DNA of 64,000 bases from assembly GCA_963821275.1 (NCBI GenBank), contig CAWGDF010000003.1, positions 76,386 to 140,385 on the forward strand, read 5' to 3'. Source of the DNA: JACVRW01 sp963821275. Lineage in GTDB: Bacteria > Actinomycetota > Thermoleophilia > Solirubrobacterales > Thermoleophilaceae. The translations under genes and the position numbers were made by a program. Below, one piece after another: positions 10,974 to 20,700 of the stretch (position 1 is its first letter; every line of letters begins with the position of its first letter). Below the pieces are notes generated by a model. It saw only the letters and a program-made list of their open reading frames with translations, made no database searches and was not told the origin of the DNA.

Positions 10974-12620
10974 TCAGGTTCCGCTGCACCGCCAATCCCC
11001 GATGAACGCGGGGCGCGCCAGATACCCTTTCGCGCCGTGGAAGCGATTCTCAGCGGCGTCCAGGTGATCCTCGCGGTGGTCCTCATCGTCCTCGTGCTCA
11101 TGCACTCGGGCAAGGACTCGGGGCTCTCGGGCGCCTTCGGCGTGGGCACCGGAGCCGGCCCGTTCGGCGGCGGCTCGCTGGTGGAGCGCAACCTGAACCG
11201 CTGGACCATCGCGTTCGCCCTGCTGTTCGTGGCGAACGTGATCGTGCTGCTGAAGCTCTGAACCGGCGGGCCCGCTGAAGCGCACGCCGGCCGCCCGGAG
11301 CGCCGGACAGAGCGCACCCCACGCGAAGCGCCGGCCGTAGAACTCGCCGTCGGTGGTCAGCTTCTGACGCCGCGTGAGGGCCTGGGTGCGCGCCAGGATG
11401 CCCAGCACGCTGTCGGTCAGGCGCAGGTCGCGGAGAGGGCGGGTCACCCGGCCGTCCTCGATCAGGAAGGTGCCGTCGCGGGTGACGGCGGTGACCAGCG
11501 TCTCCTTCGGCCGCACCACGTTGGAGTACCAGAGGCGGGTCACGTAGACCCCACGCTCCACTCCGGCGCACAGCTCCGCCTCGTCGGCCGCGCCGCCGCC
11601 GCCGAGCACGAGGTTGGTCGGGTGCGGCCCGTGCCCGCCCCCGCCGGGCGCCAGGGCATGACCGGTGCTCGCTGTCCCGGCGAGCGCGGCGCTGCGAAGA
11701 TCGTGCACCACCCGGTGGGCCACGCCGTCCTGAATCAGGGGCAGCGGGGCCTTGGCCACGCCCTCGGCATCGAATGCGCGGGGCAGCGTGCCGGGCATGC
11801 GCGGCGAGTCGGACAGGTTTATCGAGGGAGCGGCGACGGTCTGCCCGAGCCGGCCGGACAGCGCCCCGCGGTCCTCGGCGTGGGCCAGGCCGTTCAGCGC
11901 GGTGAAGCCGAGCAGGTCGCAGAGCTCACCCACGGCGTGGGCCTCGAAGACGACCGGATGCTCACCGGGCTCGAGCTCGGCCGGCTCGCCGGGAGCCAGC
12001 GCCTTGGCCGCGGCGTTCTCGGCTACCGCCTGAGGATCGATGAGGCCCACGGCGAAGGCGGTCTGGGCGTCAAAGCCGCTGCGCCCGTCCTCAGGCCGGA
12101 TGCAGATCACCTTCAGGTAGGCGTCGGTCGTGCGGTCGAGCACCGCACCGCCGGCGCGGGTCGCCGCCGCACGCTCCTCGCGGCCCACGGTCCAGATGCC
12201 GTGGGCCTCGAGCCCCGCCTCGTCGGCCACACCGAAGACCGTGCGCAGCGCCGCGCCGCCGCGGCCGGCGTCGATCGCGGCCGTCGCTGCATCGTGGCCT
12301 TCATGGGCCCGGCCTAGTGAAGGCTCGGGAAAGCCGGGGAAGCGCCCGTCGCCCACAGCCGCGGCCGCCGTCGCCGCCAGGCGGGCCCGCCGGCCGCAGT
12401 CGGCGAGCGAGGCCTCGTCGGCCGCGTTCGTCGTCGCGCGGCCCACGTGCCCGTTGAACACCAGCGCCAGCTCGACGGTCACGTCGTCGACGGCGGTCGA
12501 CTGCGTGGGACGGTTCGCGGCGAAGCGAAGCATCAGCGACCGCTCGTGGGTCACCAGCGCGAGCGCGTCCTCGCCGGCGTGGGCCAGCGCCCGCGAGGCC
12601 AGATCGAGCGCGTCAGGCAA
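10974..12620 (-). CDS. tldE: TldE/PmbA-like metalloprotease partner with antisense-over-secG C-terminal tail
   Basis: Residues 1 to about 455 are a TldE/PmbA protein, the non-catalytic partner of TldD in a heterodimeric protease that matures small modified peptides and trims unfolded ones. It lacks HExxxH, as expected for this subunit, and ends in the family style at GEFYGRRFAWG...GVRFSG near position 11262. No stop follows, so the frame continues another roughly 95 residues to 10974 straight through the complement of secG. That tail is His/Glu/Arg-rich and looks like a shadow of secG rather than a domain. Either the native stop was lost or the tail is real. Its start overlaps the end of tldD by 8 bases. 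Confidence 0.82.
   Translation of the reverse strand: MPDALDLASRALAHAGEDALALVTHERSLMLRFAANRPTQSTAVDDVTVELALVFNGHVGRATTNAADEASLADCGRRARLAATAAAAVGDGRFPGFPEPSLGRAHEGHDAATAAIDAGRGGAALRTVFGVADEAGLEAHGIWTVGREERAAATRAGGAVLDRTTDAYLKVICIRPEDGRSGFDAQTAFAVGLIDPQAVAENAAAKALAPGEPAELEPGEHPVVFEAHAVGELCDLLGFTALNGLAHAEDRGALSGRLGQTVAAPSINLSDSPRMPGTLPRAFDAEGVAKAPLPLIQDGVAHRVVHDLRSAALAGTASTGHALAPGGGGHGPHPTNLVLGGGGAADEAELCAGVERGVYVTRLWYSNVVRPKETLVTAVTRDGTFLIEDGRVTRPLRDLRLTDSVLGILARTQALTRRQKLTTDGEFYGRRFAWGALCPALRAAGVRFSGPAGSELQQHDHVRHEQQGERDGPAVQVALHQRAAAERAGSGAHAEGAREPRVLARVHEHEDDEDHREDHLDAAENRFHGAKGYLARPAFIGDWRCSGT
11037..11261 (+). CDS. secG: Preprotein translocase subunit SecG
   Basis: A 74-residue protein with two transmembrane helices (4-22 and 54-73) around a glycine-rich cytoplasmic loop containing HSGKDSGLSGAFG, the classic SecG pattern. 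It supports SecYE/SecA-driven export. The start is a GTG at 11037. The whole gene lies antisense to the unusually long 3' tail of the tldE-like frame, so one of the two transcripts runs through the other. Confidence 0.93.
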   Translation: MEAILSGVQVILAVVLIVLVLMHSGKDSGLSGAFGVGTGAGPFGGGSLVERNLNRWTIAFALLFVANVIVLLKL

Positions 12621-14049
12621 CGCCGACCTGTACGTCCCGGAAGCGCGCCGGCGCCGAGCCGTGGGACACGTGCATCACCTGGCCCGGCTCTCCCTTGCCG
12701 CAGTTGAGCAGCGACACCAGGCTCCAGTCCGAGGGCGAGCACACGGCGTCGCAGCTGGCCCAGAAGTCCGGGGTCCGGCCGGCGTAGCTGGGGTTGCGCA
12801 CCAGGCGCGACCGCTCTCCGTCACGGATCTCCCAGCCGGCTTCGCCCTCGAACAGGAAGTGCAGCCGGCGGTCGTCGATCGACCACGAGCGGTTGGTCTC
12901 GATCAGCAGCCCGTCGCCCGTATCGGCCACCAGGTCATCGAGCGTCCCGGCCTCGCCCGGATCGAGGTTCACGTTGGTCATGCGGACGATCGGCTGGCGG
13001 CTGAAGCCGTCGGCGCGCATGCAGCCGCCCGAGCGGTCCAGACCCACCTCGGCGGCTGTCTCGCGCGAGGACAGGAAGCCGGCCAGCACGCCCTCGCTTA
13101 TGATCGGCAGCGAGCGGCCCTCCACGCCCTCGTCGTCCCAGCGGTAGCTGCCGAGGCCGCCGGGCGTGGTGGCGTCGGCCCGGACGTTCACGTGCCCGGA
13201 GCCGAAGCGCAGCGTGCCTATGCCGTGCGCGGGCACGAAGCTGGTGCCGGCGTACGAGGCCTCCCGGCCCAGCACGCGGTCGAGCTCGACGGCGTGCCCC
13301 ACCGACTCGTGCAGCTGCAGCGCCAGCTGCTCGCCGGCGAGGATCAGCGTGGTCCGCCGGCTCGGGCAGGCCGGGGCCTCGAGCAGCGCCACAGCCTCCT
13401 CGGACACCCCGGGGGCGTGACCGGCCAGGTCGAGCGCCAGCAGGTGCTCGTAGCCGGCCTGAGCCACGTGCCCGCCGTGCGACGCGGGGTAGGAACGCAC
13501 CTGGCTGTCCTCGCCCTTCACGGCCACCGCCGCGATGCCGCCGCCGCACTCGGTGAGCCGCTGGTCGCACAGGGCGCCCTCGGTCGAGGCGAAGAGCGTC
13601 TCCAGCCGGCGGGCGTGGAAGCTGGCGGTCGTCAGGTTCACGCCGGGCTCGCTGCGCAGCAGCGTCTCGGCTCCGTGCAGCACGGCCAGCTTCTCCTCCA
13701 GGGACACGCTGAAGGGATCACGCTCGGCCGGGCTCTCCCAGGAGCCCTGCGCCGGCGGCTCCGGGGCGAGGGCCGTCCCGTTGGCCGTGGGTGCGGCCCC
13801 AGCCACCGCAAGGGCCCGATCGAGCGCCTCCTCGGCGCCGGCCTTGTCGTCACCGCGTACCGCGGCGAAGCCCCACGTGCCGGCAATCCGCACCCGCAGG
13901 CCGATGCCGGCGCTCTCGTCCGAGCTCAGCTGGTCGAGCGCGCCGTTGCGGGTGGAGAGCCGCTCCGCCCGCATGCTCACGAAGCGGGCGTCGGCGTAGT
14001 CGGCCCGCCGGGCGGCCGAGTCCATGAGGTCTTGGAGCAGCGCTCGCAT
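12613..14049 (-). CDS. tldD: Metalloprotease TldD
   Basis: The 478-residue catalytic subunit of the TldD/TldE protease. The zinc site is visible as HESVGH, residues 247-252 (HExxxH), followed by GREASYAGTSF and the conserved MRADGFSRQPIVRMTNVNL block near 335-355. The enzyme acts in the cytoplasm, drawing unfolded peptide into the cavity formed with TldE. It is the first gene of a two-gene operon; its last 8 bases overlap the tldE start. No precursor-peptide gene is visible next to it, so a general peptide-turnover role is as likely as peptide-antibiotic maturation. Confidence 0.92.
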   Translation of the reverse strand: MRALLQDLMDSAARRADYADARFVSMRAERLSTRNGALDQLSSDESAGIGLRVRIAGTWGFAAVRGDDKAGAEEALDRALAVAGAAPTANGTALAPEPPAQGSWESPAERDPFSVSLEEKLAVLHGAETLLRSEPGVNLTTASFHARRLETLFASTEGALCDQRLTECGGGIAAVAVKGEDSQVRSYPASHGGHVAQAGYEHLLALDLAGHAPGVSEEAVALLEAPACPSRRTTLILAGEQLALQLHESVGHAVELDRVLGREASYAGTSFVPAHGIGTLRFGSGHVNVRADATTPGGLGSYRWDDEGVEGRSLPIISEGVLAGFLSSRETAAEVGLDRSGGCMRADGFSRQPIVRMTNVNLDPGEAGTLDDLVADTGDGLLIETNRSWSIDDRRLHFLFEGEAGWEIRDGERSRLVRNPSYAGRTPDFWASCDAVCSPSDWSLVSLLNCGKGEPGQVMHVSHGSAPARFRDVQVGVA

Positions 14050-14102
14050 CGAGGGCGCCGCAGGCTACCTGTCCCGCGGCGCCCCCAAGCTGTCGACCGC
14101 GG

Positions 14103-15681
14103 CTACTGCGGCGTGGGCTTCCCCCGCTGAACCGGGAAGTCTTTCGCCGTCTGGCCCGCGGGCGCGCGGTCGGGCACGATCAGCTCGCCGCCGAAGGGCG
14201 CCGACGCGGTTGCGCCGAACGCGTCGGTGCCGTCGGCGTCGTTCTCGGAAGCCGACCAGAACGGCTTGAACACGTTGGCGTGCGCGGTCAGCCCGATGTA
14301 ATCACCGGTGAAGAGCCCGAGCGCGAACGGCGCGGCGCGCATGTCGAATGACTCTTCTGTGACCCGTTCCTCGCGCCAGGTCGCACCACCGTCGGTGGAG
14401 CGGACCATCCACACGTCGGTCTCGAGCTCCGCGTCGCCCAGGTCGTTGTTGCGGAAGTCGTAGTAGATGACGCCGATGTTGCCCTGGTCGTCCACCCGGA
14501 TCGCCGGGGTGAACGCCTGCGTGGCGAAGCGGCGGTTGTTGATCCGAACCGGCTCGGACCAGGTCAGGCCCCCGTCGGTCGACCTCGAGAAGGCGATCTG
14601 GTCGCGCTCGAAGCCGGTGAAGCGAGCGTCCTGCCAGACCAGGTAGACGTTGTCCGTGCCCGGGCGCTCGTCGGAAGCGATCTCGGGGAGGATGTCGCCG
14701 GTCCGCACCGGAACACCGGTCTCGGGGTCGCTGACCTCCACCGTGCCGAGCCGCGACACCGGGATTTCGCCCGACCACGAGGCGCCCTTGTCCGTGGAGC
14801 GCAGTACCGAGACGAAGCCGCCCTTGCGACCCTGGCCGTTGTCGTTTCTGAACACCGTCATGGCGTTCACCAGGTCGCCGTCCGGCATCACCACGATCTG
14901 GTTGCCGATCGTCTGGTCGTTCTGGCCCGGGTCGAAGATCGGCCGCGCCGGCTCCCAGGTCGCGCCGCCGTCCGTGGTGCGGGCGAACCAGGTGGGGCCG
15001 CGGAAGGCCGCGGCCGTGAGGAACGACTGGCCCTGCGAGCGCTCGTTGGGGAAGACCAGGCGGTCCCAGATCGCGTACACGTGGTCGGCGTCGGTCCAGT
15101 CGGCGGTGATCGATTCCTTGTCGTTGAAGACGGTGTTTGCCGTGTCGCGTCGCACCTGGTAGGCGGGCTCCAGGTGTCGCCCCCGTCCTGGGACTCGCTG
15201 ACCAGGATGGCGTTGGCGAGGTTGCGGGTGTCGTTGAACGCGAGCGTGATCTGGTAGGCGTCGCCGTCCGGGCCGAAGCTGACCCAGGGGTCGGTGGCCC
15301 GCTCGTAGTCGCCCACGCTTCCCTCCAAGGCGCCGGCGCAGCGTGAAAACTTCGGGAGCCTGGCCAGGGGGACCGGCGTCCACGTGGCGCCCCCATCGTC
15401 GGAGACCGACGTCCCCTGGCCGCTCGCGCCTCCGTTCGAGAAGCGATCCTGCTGGTAGACGCCCACCAGGTTGGCGGTGTCGGTCGGGTTGACGTCGATC
15501 CAGGGCTCGACCTCTGAATTGGGAACAGCGTGCCGTTCTGCGGCGCTCCGTGGCAGTTCGGCGCGAACGGGCTCAGGCCCGAGGCCTGCACGTTCGGCCC
15601 CACGACCGCAGGCGCCGGCGCTGCCAGCGCCAGGGCGGCGATCGCCGCCACCGTTGCCCCACCCAGCAGGCGTGCTCCCAT
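14103..15681 (-). CDS. Secreted BNR/Asp-box (sialidase-fold) repeat protein, two frameshifts
   Basis: The product would be about 525 residues: a signal peptide (MGARLLGG then an Ala-rich core ending APA) and a beta-propeller with repeated Asp-box signatures such as SDDGGATW, SQDGGDTW, TTDGGATW, STDGGLTW and STDGGATW. Such proteins are exported glycan-binding or sialidase-like propellers; no sialidase catalytic triad is evident. GGGAGG precedes the ATG at 15681 by 8 bases. The frame breaks twice: near 15511-15517 one base seems missing before VEPWIDVNP, and near 15170 a G is missing (W then EPAYQV would be restored by TGGGAG). Both are single-base losses, so the intact protein is easily reconstructed. 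Confidence 0.72.
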
Positions 15682-15694
15682 TCTCGCTGCCTCC

Positions 15695-16234
15695 CTACGA
15701 ATCGTCGGCCTTGCGTGACACGCACTTGCCGAAGGCGTTGCGCTTGTTGCGGTTCGTACCGTACTCCCTCGCAAACTCCTCTCGGCCCATCGTCCTGCGC
15801 TCCGCCGCACAGCGCTTGGCGGCATTGCGCAGCTCGGCCGCCTCCTGCTTGTCCTCCCTGTCCATGGCGGCCTTGTGTTCCTTGGCCAGAGCCGAGACGC
15901 ACTTGCCGAAGGCGTTCCGGCCGTTCTCGTTGGTCCCGTGCTCCTCCGCAAAGGCCTCTCGCCCCATCAGCTTGCGCTCTGCCTTGCAGTCACGCGCCGC
16001 GTTGCGCCTGGCCCGGCCGCGCTCGTCCTCCTCCTCGGCGGCCCGCCGCCGCACGCAGCGGCTCATGCTGTGGTACTTCAACTTGAAGGCCTCGCGGGTC
16101 GCCCGCGTGCCGCCCCGCTCCTGCTTGCACTCTTTCTGAGCGGCGCGCTGGTCGTTCTGGCTGGGGTCTGCCGCTGCGGCCGGCGGCAGCGCCAGCATCG
16201 CAGCGAGACCGATTGCTGTCGTGATCTTCTTCAT
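15695..16234 (-). CDS. Secreted Cys-patterned repeat protein of unknown function
   Basis: A 179-residue protein with a signal peptide (1-22, MKKITTAIGLAAML) followed by three related segments of about 40 residues. The second and third are clearest: each has CKAER or CAAER, MGREAF or MGREEF, a YGTN or HGTN turn, RNAFGKCVS. Each unit brackets the repeat with two Cys, suggesting one disulfide per unit once exported; that is inference. GGGGGC directly precedes the ATG. I do not recognise a characterised family. It lies 13 bases downstream of nothing else on its strand and directly upstream of the BNR gene, so both secreted proteins may share a transcript. Confidence 0.75.
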   Translation of the reverse strand: MKKITTAIGLAAMLALPPAAAADPSQNDQRAAQKECKQERGGTRATREAFKLKYHSMSRCVRRRAAEEEDERGRARRNAARDCKAERKLMGREAFAEEHGTNENGRNAFGKCVSALAKEHKAAMDREDKQEAAELRNAAKRCAAERRTMGREEFAREYGTNRNKRNAFGKCVSRKADDS

Positions 16235-16270
16235 GCCCCCTGAAACGCACGCGGAAGGCGAAGGTTGGCG

Positions 16271-16282
16271 AGTCCCGGGACT
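16271..16282. promoter_or_regulatory. Perfect 12-bp palindrome in a divergent promoter region
   Basis: AGTCCCGGGACT reads the same on both strands and lies in the 90-base space between the secreted repeat protein and the divergent ECF sigma gene. Its place makes it a candidate operator for either gene. GC-rich palindromes are frequent by chance in such a genome, so this is only suggestive. Confidence 0.3.
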
Positions 16283-16324
16283 GAAACCGGCGTTGAGGAC
16301 CGCCGGAGCGGGTAGAAACCCCGT

Positions 16325-17776
16325 ATGCGAACGGCCTTGCTCGGTGACCGGCCCGCCGCCGGGCCCTTCCGCTCGCGGCGGCTGCTCGCTCTCGCCCGCG
16401 ACGACACCCTCGCCCTGCAGGTCCAGCGCGGCAACGAGGCGGCGTTCGAGGCGGTCTTCGAACGCTACGGCGCCGCTGTGCTGGGATTCTGCCGCCACAT
16501 GCTCGGCTCCCCCGAGGAGGCCGAGGACGCCGTCCAGCAGACCTTTGCCTCGGCTTTCCGCGACCTCCAGAGAGGCGAGGAGCGCGCGTTCTCTCTCAAG
16601 CCCTGGCTCTACGCGATCGCTCGCAACCGCTGCCTGTCGATGCTGCGCTCGCGCCGTGATCACGTTGCGCTCGACGCGGATCTCCCCACCCGCGGCCTGG
16701 CCGAGCAGGTGGAGCAGCGCGCCGATCTGCGCGACCTCCTCCTCGATCTGCGCCAACTGCCGCCCGAGCAGCGCGCCGCGCTGCTGCTCACGGAGCTTGG
16801 AGCGCTCTCGCACGCCGAGGTCGGCCAGGTGCTCGGCGTCGAGACCGCAAACGTGAAGGCCCTGGTGTTCCGGGCCCGCACGGGGCTCATCGATCGCCGC
16901 GAGGCCCGCGAGACGCCCTGCGCGGAGATCCGGCAGCAGCTCGCCACCCTGCGCGGTGGCTCGCTGCGGCGCAGCGCGCTACGCCACCACCTGCACCAGT
17001 GTCCCGGGTGCCGGGCCTACCGGCGACGGGTCTCCGAGCAGCGCAAGCTGCTCGCCGCCGCCCTCCCCGTGACTCCGTCGCTCGGCCTCAAGTCCGCTGT
17101 CCTCGGCGCGATCGGCGTGGGCGGAGGCTCGTCCGCAACCGGGCTCGCGGCTGGGCTTGGCGGCGTGGGGAGCGCACTGTCGTCGCTCGGCTCCGGCACC
17201 GCGGCGAAGCTCGCCGCCGTCGGGCTCCTGGCCGGCGGCGGCGCGGTGGCCGGCACGACGGTCGGCGACAACCCCGTGCCGGCTCCGCCGGCGCCGATCG
17301 AGTCTTCGCCGCCGGCGCCCGTCGCGACGCCGAGGGCGGAGGCCGCTCGCGCACACCCCGCCCGCTCCCTGCCCGGCGGGCGACGCAGCTCTGCGGTGGC
17401 CGAGCCGGCCCGGAGCGGCCGCGCGAAGCCGGCCGGCGCCGCCGCCGCCCAGCCGAGGCCGAAGGCGGAGCGCGGGCGCGCGCGGCGGGCGGCGACGAAC
17501 CCCGCTTCGCACGGGCCCGGAGCCGGCCCGAAAGGGCAGACCACGAAGGCGAGCCGGGGTGTGAGGCCGAAGCCGCGCGGACGCGGCCCCATCCAGGCGC
17601 CGCCTGCGGGCGTGCCCGTCAAGCGCGGCCCGCCACAGCCGGTGCCGAGCGCCTCGAAGCCGGTGAAGCCGCCGCCCCCGGCGCCCGGCCAGGCCACGGC
17701 CCCCGGCCAGGCGACGGCCCAGGGCCAGCAGAAGGCGGCGCCTCCGGGGCCGCCGCCGAAGCCGCCCAAGTCCTGA
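16325..17776 (+). CDS. ECF sigma factor fused to zinc-binding anti-sigma segment and membrane anchor
   Basis: The 483-residue protein starts as a standard ECF sigma: region 2 at about 30-105 (EDAVQQTFASAF, PWLYAIARNRC) and region 4 at about 140-190 (LPPEQRAALLL, VGQVLGVETANVKALVFRAR). It continues with an anti-sigma-like zinc motif, H222-x3-C226-x2-C229 with Cys199 upstream, then one hydrophobic segment (about 292-312) and a long Pro/Ala/Lys-rich tail that would be outside the membrane. Such sigma proteins with a C-terminal zinc finger and membrane helix are known in actinobacteria and are thought to be self-inhibited at the membrane. The signal is unknown. The stop lies inside a hairpin shared with the convergent dehydrogenase gene. 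Confidence 0.85.
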   Translation: MRTALLGDRPAAGPFRSRRLLALARDDTLALQVQRGNEAAFEAVFERYGAAVLGFCRHMLGSPEEAEDAVQQTFASAFRDLQRGEERAFSLKPWLYAIARNRCLSMLRSRRDHVALDADLPTRGLAEQVEQRADLRDLLLDLRQLPPEQRAALLLTELGALSHAEVGQVLGVETANVKALVFRARTGLIDRREARETPCAEIRQQLATLRGGSLRRSALRHHLHQCPGCRAYRRRVSEQRKLLAAALPVTPSLGLKSAVLGAIGVGGGSSATGLAAGLGGVGSALSSLGSGTAAKLAAVGLLAGGGAVAGTTVGDNPVPAPPAPIESSPPAPVATPRAEAARAHPARSLPGGRRSSAVAEPARSGRAKPAGAAAAQPRPKAERGRARRAATNPASHGPGAGPKGQTTKASRGVRPKPRGRGPIQAPPAGVPVKRGPPQPVPSASKPVKPPPPAPGQATAPGQATAQGQQKAAPPGPPPKPPKS

Positions 17777-17792
17777 TCCGCGTTAGATCAGG
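17772..17792. terminator. Hairpin between convergent genes
   Basis: CCTGATC and GATCAGG form a 7-bp stem around the loop CGCGTTA. The hairpin contains the stop codons of both the sigma gene and the convergent glutamate dehydrogenase gene, the arrangement expected for a bidirectional terminator. No T tract follows on either strand. Confidence 0.45.
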
Positions 17793-20700
17793 TTCCGCAC
17801 CTCACGCACCCCCACCGGCAGGGTGGTGAGGTCGAATGTGCGCCCGACCTGGATGTCCCGCAGCGTCTGCTGGGTGCGCTCGGAGTTCGGATTGGCCTCG
17901 ACCCAGGCGCTCACCAGCTGCTCGGGATCGCCCGGGTCGCCGCTCTTCAGCGCCTCCGCCGTGAGGGCCCGGTGCAGGGCGTAGAGGTCGTCGCGCAGCG
18001 CAGCTCGGGCCAGCGCGCGCCAGCGGTTGTCACGGGGCAGCTCGACGATCCGGTCGCGCAGCCAGTGGAGCTGGAGCTCGTGCCCGAGCCGGAAGTAGAC
18101 CCGGGCCACCGTCGCGACCTCGAGGCCGGCGTCGGCGGCCGCCTCGACGACGTCAAAGGTGGCGAAGGTCGTGCTGAGACCGGCGATCCGGGTGGCCAGC
18201 GGGTCCGGCACTCCCGCCTCGCGCAGCTCCTCGGCGTGCGCCGCAAGCGGCTTGGCGTCGTCCGGCACGAGCAGCTCCATCACCGACTCGGCCAGCACCT
18301 CGGCGCCGGGCCGGAAGTGAGCGACAGTGGGCGCGATGGCCAGCGGGCGCTCGCGGTTGCGCAGCAGCCAGCGCGAGCTGCGCTCGATCAGCCGCCGCCC
18401 CTCGAGCAGAACGCGAATTTGCACGCCGGCGTCCACCTGGTTGTCGAGGGCCTCGATCTCGCCCCATTGCGAGCGCATGTCGAAGACCTCGCGCGCGACC
18501 GCGTAGGCACGCGCTATCTCCGACGCTGGCGCGCCGGTCTCCTCGCCGAGCCGGAAGGCGAAGGTGATGCCGCCGCCGTGGTACATGTTGTTGACGACCT
18601 GCGTCGCCACGATTTCCCGCCGCAGCCGGTGCCGCTCGATCTGCTCGGCAAAGCGCTCGGGGAGCGGGGCGGGGAAGTAGCGCTCGAGCTCGGCCGACAG
18701 GTAGGGGTCTTCGGGCACGTTGGAGTCGAGCAGCTCCGCGTACAGGTGCACCTTGCTGTAGGCGAGCAGGGCGGAGAGCTCCGGCCGCGTCAGTCCGAGG
18801 TGGTCGCGCTTGCGCTCGGCGAGCTCCTCGTCGTTCGGCAGGAACTCGAGCTCGCGGTCGAGCTTGCGTGAACCCTCGAGCGTCCGGATGAAGCGCTGGT
18901 GCACGTCGACCATCGACCCGGCCTGCGCCTCGGCCAGGGTGAGGCTCTCCGACTGCTCGTAGTTGTCCTGCAGAACGAGGGCGGCCACCGCGTCGGTCAT
19001 CTCCGCCAGGAGAGCGTTGCGCTGCTTTCCGGTCAGATCCCCCTCGGCGACCACCGCGTCGAGCAGGATCTTGATGTTCACCTCGCGGTCGGAGCAGTCG
19101 ACGCCGCCCGCGTTGTCGATCGCGTCGGTGTTGATGCGACCGCCCCCGAGCGCGTACTCGATCCGCGCCCGCTGGGTGAGGCCGAGGTTGCCGCCCTCGC
19201 CCACCACGCGGCAGCGAAGCTCGTCGGCGCTCACCCGGACGGCGTCGTTGGCCTTGTCGCCAACGGCGCCGTGGGACTCGCCGGCGGCCTTCACGTAGGT
19301 GCCGATGCCCCCGTTCCAGAGCAGGTCCACGGGCGCCCGCAGCAGCGCGCGAATCAGCTCGTTCGGCGGGAGCGCCTCGGCGTCGACGTCCAGGACCTCG
19401 CGGGCCTGGGCGGACAGCGGAATCGACTTCGCGGAACGCCGGAAGACGCCGCCGCCCTCGGAGATCAGCTCGCTGTCGTAGTCGGCCCAGGTGGAGCGCT
19501 CGAGCTCGAACAGGCGCCGCCGCTCCTCCCAGCTCGCCTCTGGGTCGGGATCGGGGTCGAGGAAGACGTGCTCGTGGTTGAACGCGCCGATCAGCCGCAG
19601 GTGGCGCGAGAGGAGCATGCCGTTGCCGAAGACGTCGCCGGACATGTCGCCGATGCCGACGGCGGTGAAGTCCTCCTCCTGGATGTCGCGCCCCATCTCG
19701 CGGAAGTGGCGTTTCACGCACTCCCAGGCCCCGCGCGCGGTGATGCCCATCGCCTTGTGGTCGTAACCGGTCTCGCCGCCCGAGGCGAAGGCGTCACCGA
19801 GCCAGAAGCCCTGCTCCAGTGAGATCCGGTTGGCGATGTCGGAGAAGGTGGCCGTGCCCTTGTCGGCCGCCACCACGAGATAAGGGTCTTCGCCGTCGTA
19901 GCGCACCACGTCGGGCGGTCCGCTGATCTCGCCGTCGACGATGTTGTCGGTCAGGCCCAGGAGCCCGCGGATGAAGACGCGGTAACAGGCCACCACCTCC
20001 TCCATCAGCTCCTGGCGGCCGCCGGGCGGGGGCCGCTTGACCACGAAGCCGCCCTTGGCCCCCACCGGCACTATCACCGCGTTCTTCACCTGCTGCGCCT
20101 TCATCAGGCCCAGGACCTCGGTACGGAAGTCCTCCCGCCGGTCCGACCAGCGCAGGCCGCCCCTGGCCACCCTGCCGCCGCGCAGGTGGGCGCCCTCGGT
20201 CCGGGGCGAGTAGACGAAGACCTCGAACTCGGGCCGGGGGAGCGGCAGCCACTCCAGCTGTCCCGGATCGAGCTTGAACGAGACGTGCCCCTGGACCGCC
20301 CCGTCGCCGTCCTCCCGGAAGTAGTCGGTGCGGAGCATCGCCCGTAGGACGCCCAGGAACGTGCGCAGGATCTGGTCCTGGTCGAGGCTCTCGACCGCGT
20401 CGATCGCCCTCGCGATCTGCTCGGCCACGTCGTCGGCGTCGTCCCGGTCCTCCCGCCGGGGGTCGAAGCGCGCCTTGAACAGGGCGATCAGCAGGCGGGC
20501 GATCTCCGGGTGGCCCACCATCGATCGCTCCACGTAGCGGTCGCTGAAGCGAATTCCGGCCTGGCGCAGGTACTTCCCCACGGCGCGGAGCACGGTGATC
20601 TCACGCCAGGTGAGGCCGGCTCCCAGCACGAGTCGGTTGTAGCCGTCGCTCTCGGTATCGCCGCGCCAGGCACGCAGAAACGCGTCCTGGAAAGCCTCGC

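Noticed and set aside
17500..17770. Pro/Ala/Gly/Gln repeats at the end of the sigma gene (APGQATAPGQATAQGQ) as a possible CRISPR or satellite
   Set aside because: The repeat units are short, in frame and form a low-complexity protein tail; no spacer structure is present.
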